From CAZESH01 sp964514665 (GTDB taxonomy: Bacteria > Bacillota > Bacilli > Paenibacillales > KCTC-25726), in contig CAZESH010000027.1 of NCBI GenBank assembly GCA_964514665.1, forward strand, positions 1 through 24,346: a stretch of 24,346 nt of DNA. The letters run 5' to 3'. The position numbers and the translations under genes were made by a program. The notes beneath the pieces are model-generated. The model did not search any database and was not told where the DNA came from. It saw only the letters and a list, made by a program, of their open reading frames with translations. Shown piece after piece: positions 22,424 to 24,346 of the stretch (positions are counted from its first letter, which is position 1; every line of letters starts with the position of its first letter).

Positions 22424-22462
22424 TTTGTCTACCCATTTGGGTATATCGGGCAATGCTATAAT
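22424..22462 (+). promoter_or_regulatory. Promoter region of the araC-type gene, with motif and palindrome
   Basis: TATAAT (22457-22462) is preceded by TGC, giving an extended -10; the -35 is weak. Upstream lie TTTGTCTACC (22424-22433), repeated exactly before the sugar-binding protein gene, and the palindrome TACCCA-TT-TGGGTA (22430-22443). Both overlap where polymerase would contact the -35 region. The leader to the ATG is about 90 nt. Confidence 0.5.
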
Positions 22463-22557
22463 AAAGGTATCGAAGCATACGACTTGAAGGAATGCATATC
22501 ATTTTTGTTCGCCATCTAATCTGAGGTTTCAAAATTGTGGAATCGCGGTGATTTGGT

Positions 22558-23451
22558 ATGTATTTGAAAGCTAGAATGAACCGTCCGGTCCAATTTGTTT
22601 CCGGAGGACAATTTGTTTCCCCGGGACAGTGGAAGCATAATACGCGCAAGCTTGACAGCTTTGAGATCATCATCGGGGTGAAAGGCGTGCTCCCGATCCG
22701 GCAGGATAACGTCAATTATCTCGTCAAGCCGGGAGAAGTGCTGCTGCTTTTGCCGGGACATCATCATGGGGGATTTGATTACGCTTCCGATGATGTCTCG
22801 TTCTTTTGGTTTCATTTTTATTGTTGCGACGAATACGAGCTGCTGCGGCAAAAGGACGCGCTTCTGGAAATATCCCTGATCAAGAAAAAAATCAATACCG
22901 ATTTGCTCGGCCAATATATCTATTTGCCGCTGTATGCCAAAGTGAAAAATCTGGATCGGATCAATATCATTTTTCACCAGCTGATGCATTTTTCCAATTC
23001 CGATTATTACACGAAGTACGGTGTGGATTATCTCTCGACGCTGATGCTGATTGAATTGTCCGGTCAAGGCATCGCCAATGCGGACCTGTCGGAAGAGCAG
23101 ATGGCCACGAATATCAACATTTCGAAAATACTCGATTGGATACGCGCGCATTACATGATGAACATCTCCGTAACGGAAATCGCCGACCAGTTCAATTACA
23201 ACAGAGATTACCTCTCGCGTTTTTTCAAGAAAAAAACGGGCATGAATTTGCAGGAGTACATCCACAGTCAAAAGCTCTCGAAAGCCAAGGAGCTGCTGCT
23301 CAGCAATTACCGCCAGAACGTCAATGAAATTGCTTTTGCCGTAGGCTTTCAGGATGAAAAATACTTTATGCGGATCTTCAAAAAGTATGAGCTGATGACG
23401 CCGACGGAGTTCCGGAAGGCCTATTACAGGACACATTTCAATAATCATTGA
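22558..23451 (+). CDS. AraC-family transcriptional regulator with N-terminal cupin-like sensor
   Basis: Regulator of 297 aa. Residues about 15-85 form a cupin-like sensing domain (SFEIIIGVKGVLPIRQ, VKPGEVLLLLPGHHHGG), the arrangement of AraC-type sugar sensors. The DNA-binding domain has two helix-turn-helix units: ISVTEIADQFNYNRDYLSRFF at about 203-223 and VNEIAFAVGFQDEKYFMRIF at about 256-275. It ends in the family hallmark MTPTEFRKAYY. The ATG at 22558 has GGTGAT 6 nt upstream. The gene is followed by a strong terminator and then by a sugar ABC transporter lipoprotein gene on the same strand. Activation of that transporter in response to its sugar is the natural inference, supported by a 10-bp motif shared by both promoter regions. 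No sugar can be named. Confidence 0.92.
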   Translation: MYLKARMNRPVQFVSGGQFVSPGQWKHNTRKLDSFEIIIGVKGVLPIRQDNVNYLVKPGEVLLLLPGHHHGGFDYASDDVSFFWFHFYCCDEYELLRQKDALLEISLIKKKINTDLLGQYIYLPLYAKVKNLDRINIIFHQLMHFSNSDYYTKYGVDYLSTLMLIELSGQGIANADLSEEQMATNINISKILDWIRAHYMMNISVTEIADQFNYNRDYLSRFFKKKTGMNLQEYIHSQKLSKAKELLLSNYRQNVNEIAFAVGFQDEKYFMRIFKKYELMTPTEFRKAYYRTHFNNH

Positions 23452-23508
23452 AATCGGTGCAGACCCATATGCCTCAAGCTTGCAAACCTTTGTCCATCAT
23501 CCTGCCGC

Positions 23509-23537
23509 ACTTTCCCAAGGGAAAGTATTTTTTTTTG
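23509..23537 (+). terminator. Terminator of the araC-type gene
   Basis: ACTTTCCC (23509-23516) and GGGAAAGT (23519-23526) are perfectly complementary, and nine T residues follow (23528-23536). The two-base gap means the inner C-G pair opens to a 4-nt loop. Confidence 0.9.
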
Positions 23538-23572
23538 CAAGGAAACGGACTGCCTTTTTTGCAAACGTCGGA

Positions 23573-23631
23573 TTTGTCTACCTAACCTTTTTTGCCATCT
23601 ACCGACAACGCTTTCATTTCATTTTTATAAT
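23573..23631 (+). promoter_or_regulatory. Promoter region of the sugar-binding protein gene
   Basis: CCGACA (23602-23607) and consensus TATAAT (23626-23631) are 18 bp apart. The weak -35 suits an activated promoter. TTTGTCTACC (23573-23582) stands about 20 bp upstream of the -35, where an AraC-type activator usually binds, and is identical to the site before the regulator gene. Confidence 0.55.
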
Positions 23632-23669
23632 GGAGGTGTAAACAGTCCGAAAAAAGGGAGGTAATGAAT

Positions 23670-24346
23670 TTGAAAAAGAGTGTCATCGGTTCAATGATCG
23701 CCGTCATGCTGCTGTTTGTAGTTGCCGGCTGCGGAGGTGCATCATCAACGGCAACGTCTACGGCAGCTTCCACGGCAAACGGAGGGGACGGGGGATCATC
23801 AGCCAAAGGGGAAACCGTCAACTTAACCTTTGCTCACTGGGGAGATACGAATGAAAAGGATTCGATCCGGAAATTGCTGGACAAATTCAATCAGGAAAAT
23901 CCCAACATCCACGTCAAGCAGCTGTACGTCCCTGCTGCCGGCGATTTTATCACCAAATTGAATACGCTTGCATCATCCAATACTTTGCCTGATGTCGGTT
24001 ATTTTTCCGAACCGGATACGGGTCCTTGGGCGGAGAACGGCAAGTTTGTCGATCAATCGGATTTGTACGACAGCGGACAGATCGGGGATAAGCTCGATTA
24101 TTTGAAATTCAGCTTCAACAATAAGCTGGTCGGAGCGAGTGTGGCCAACGAAGTATTTGTACTTTACTACAATAAGGAAGTGTTTGACAAAGCGAACATT
24201 CCTTATCCGCCTGCCTCTGCCGATCAAGCCTGGACTTGGCAGCAGTTTTTGGATACGGCCAAAAAGCTGACGGTGGACCGCAGCGGCAAGCATCCGGACG
24301 AACCCGGTTTCGATCCGAACAACATCCAAACCTATGGAGTCAATAT
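23670..24346 (+). CDS. Sugar ABC transporter substrate-binding lipoprotein (3' end outside window)
   Basis: Family-1 (CUT1-type) extracellular solute-binding protein, open to the right edge with about 225 residues visible. A lipoprotein signal opens the chain: basic MKKS, a hydrophobic stretch, then lipobox VAGC with the lipidated Cys at about residue 19. A Ser/Thr/Gly-rich tether (about 20-45) follows. The mature part starts VNLTFAHWGD and shows the family landmarks LDKFNQENPNIHV, LNTLASSNTLPDV and VLYYNKEVFDKANIPYPP, then TWQQFLDTAKKLT. The start is probably TTG at 23670: GGGAGGT (23656-23662) lies 7 nt upstream, whereas the in-frame ATG at 23664 is too close to it. Permease genes are expected beyond the window. 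The preceding AraC-type gene is the likely regulator. Confidence 0.93.
   Translation, partial: MKKSVIGSMIAVMLLFVVAGCGGASSTATSTAASTANGGDGGSSAKGETVNLTFAHWGDTNEKDSIRKLLDKFNQENPNIHVKQLYVPAAGDFITKLNTLASSNTLPDVGYFSEPDTGPWAENGKFVDQSDLYDSGQIGDKLDYLKFSFNNKLVGASVANEVFVLYYNKEVFDKANIPYPPASADQAWTWQQFLDTAKKLTVDRSGKHPDEPGFDPNNIQTYGVN

Noticed and set aside
1..24346. CRISPR array, tRNA or rRNA gene, integrated phage, toxin-antitoxin or known defence cassette
   Set aside because: No repeated spacers, cloverleaf sequence, integrase or recognisable effector gene was seen on either strand by reading; a covariance-model scan was not possible.

Overview
The window looks like a chromosomal segment of a spore-forming Firmicute of the Paenibacillaceae type. 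The evidence is a tandem (double) dynamin of the DynA/YpbR kind, a LysM+GH18 spore-cortex enzyme of the SleL/YaaH kind, a Gram-positive ParE/ParC pair, strong AGGAGG ribosome sites often paired with TTG starts, and AT-rich stem-loop terminators. It is mostly housekeeping DNA with a few accessory pieces. I found no tRNA, rRNA, CRISPR array, phage genes or recognisable defence cassette.

Layout. At 2-676 is the 3' end of a large, probably surface-exposed protein with three modules of about 71 residues, closed by a terminator. Then come endonuclease III (830-1525), a 90-aa protein of unknown function (1550-1822) and the 1211-aa double dynamin (2011-5646). Positions 5832-9442 hold a coupled pair of ABC half-exporters with one consensus and one degenerate ATP site. 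A 610-bp spacer (9443-10052) carries an array of short CCTGC/GCAGG hairpins instead of a convincing gene. SleL-like glucosaminidase (10053-11333) is followed by an operon-like run: a membrane-anchored SGNH hydrolase, an ABC ATPase and an ABC-2 permease. parE-parC follows (14303-18734), with a promoter whose -35 box overlaps the permease stop codon.

Directly after parC lies a decayed IS1182-type insertion sequence. Its left end, read-through-blocking hairpin and about two thirds of the transposase remain; the frame is broken twice and the right end is gone. Its remnant abuts, tail to tail, a minus-strand pair: a TTG-started SDR oxidoreductase overlapping a QueA-like protein. A MarR regulator is divergent from that pair, and a perfect 13-bp palindrome covers its -10 box.

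The right end is a sugar-uptake locus: an AraC-type regulator, a strong terminator, then the beginning of a CUT1-type sugar-binding lipoprotein that runs off the window. The two promoter regions of this locus share an identical 10-bp motif.

How the genes work together. ParE and ParC make topoisomerase IV for chromosome decatenation. The two half-exporters form a heterodimer. The SDR and QueA-like proteins are translationally coupled and probably share a function under the MarR regulator. The AraC protein probably controls the sugar transporter. Nothing here is a clearly undescribed multi-gene system. The most open questions are the hairpin array, the MarR/SDR/QueA-like cluster, and the shared motif of the AraC/transporter locus.
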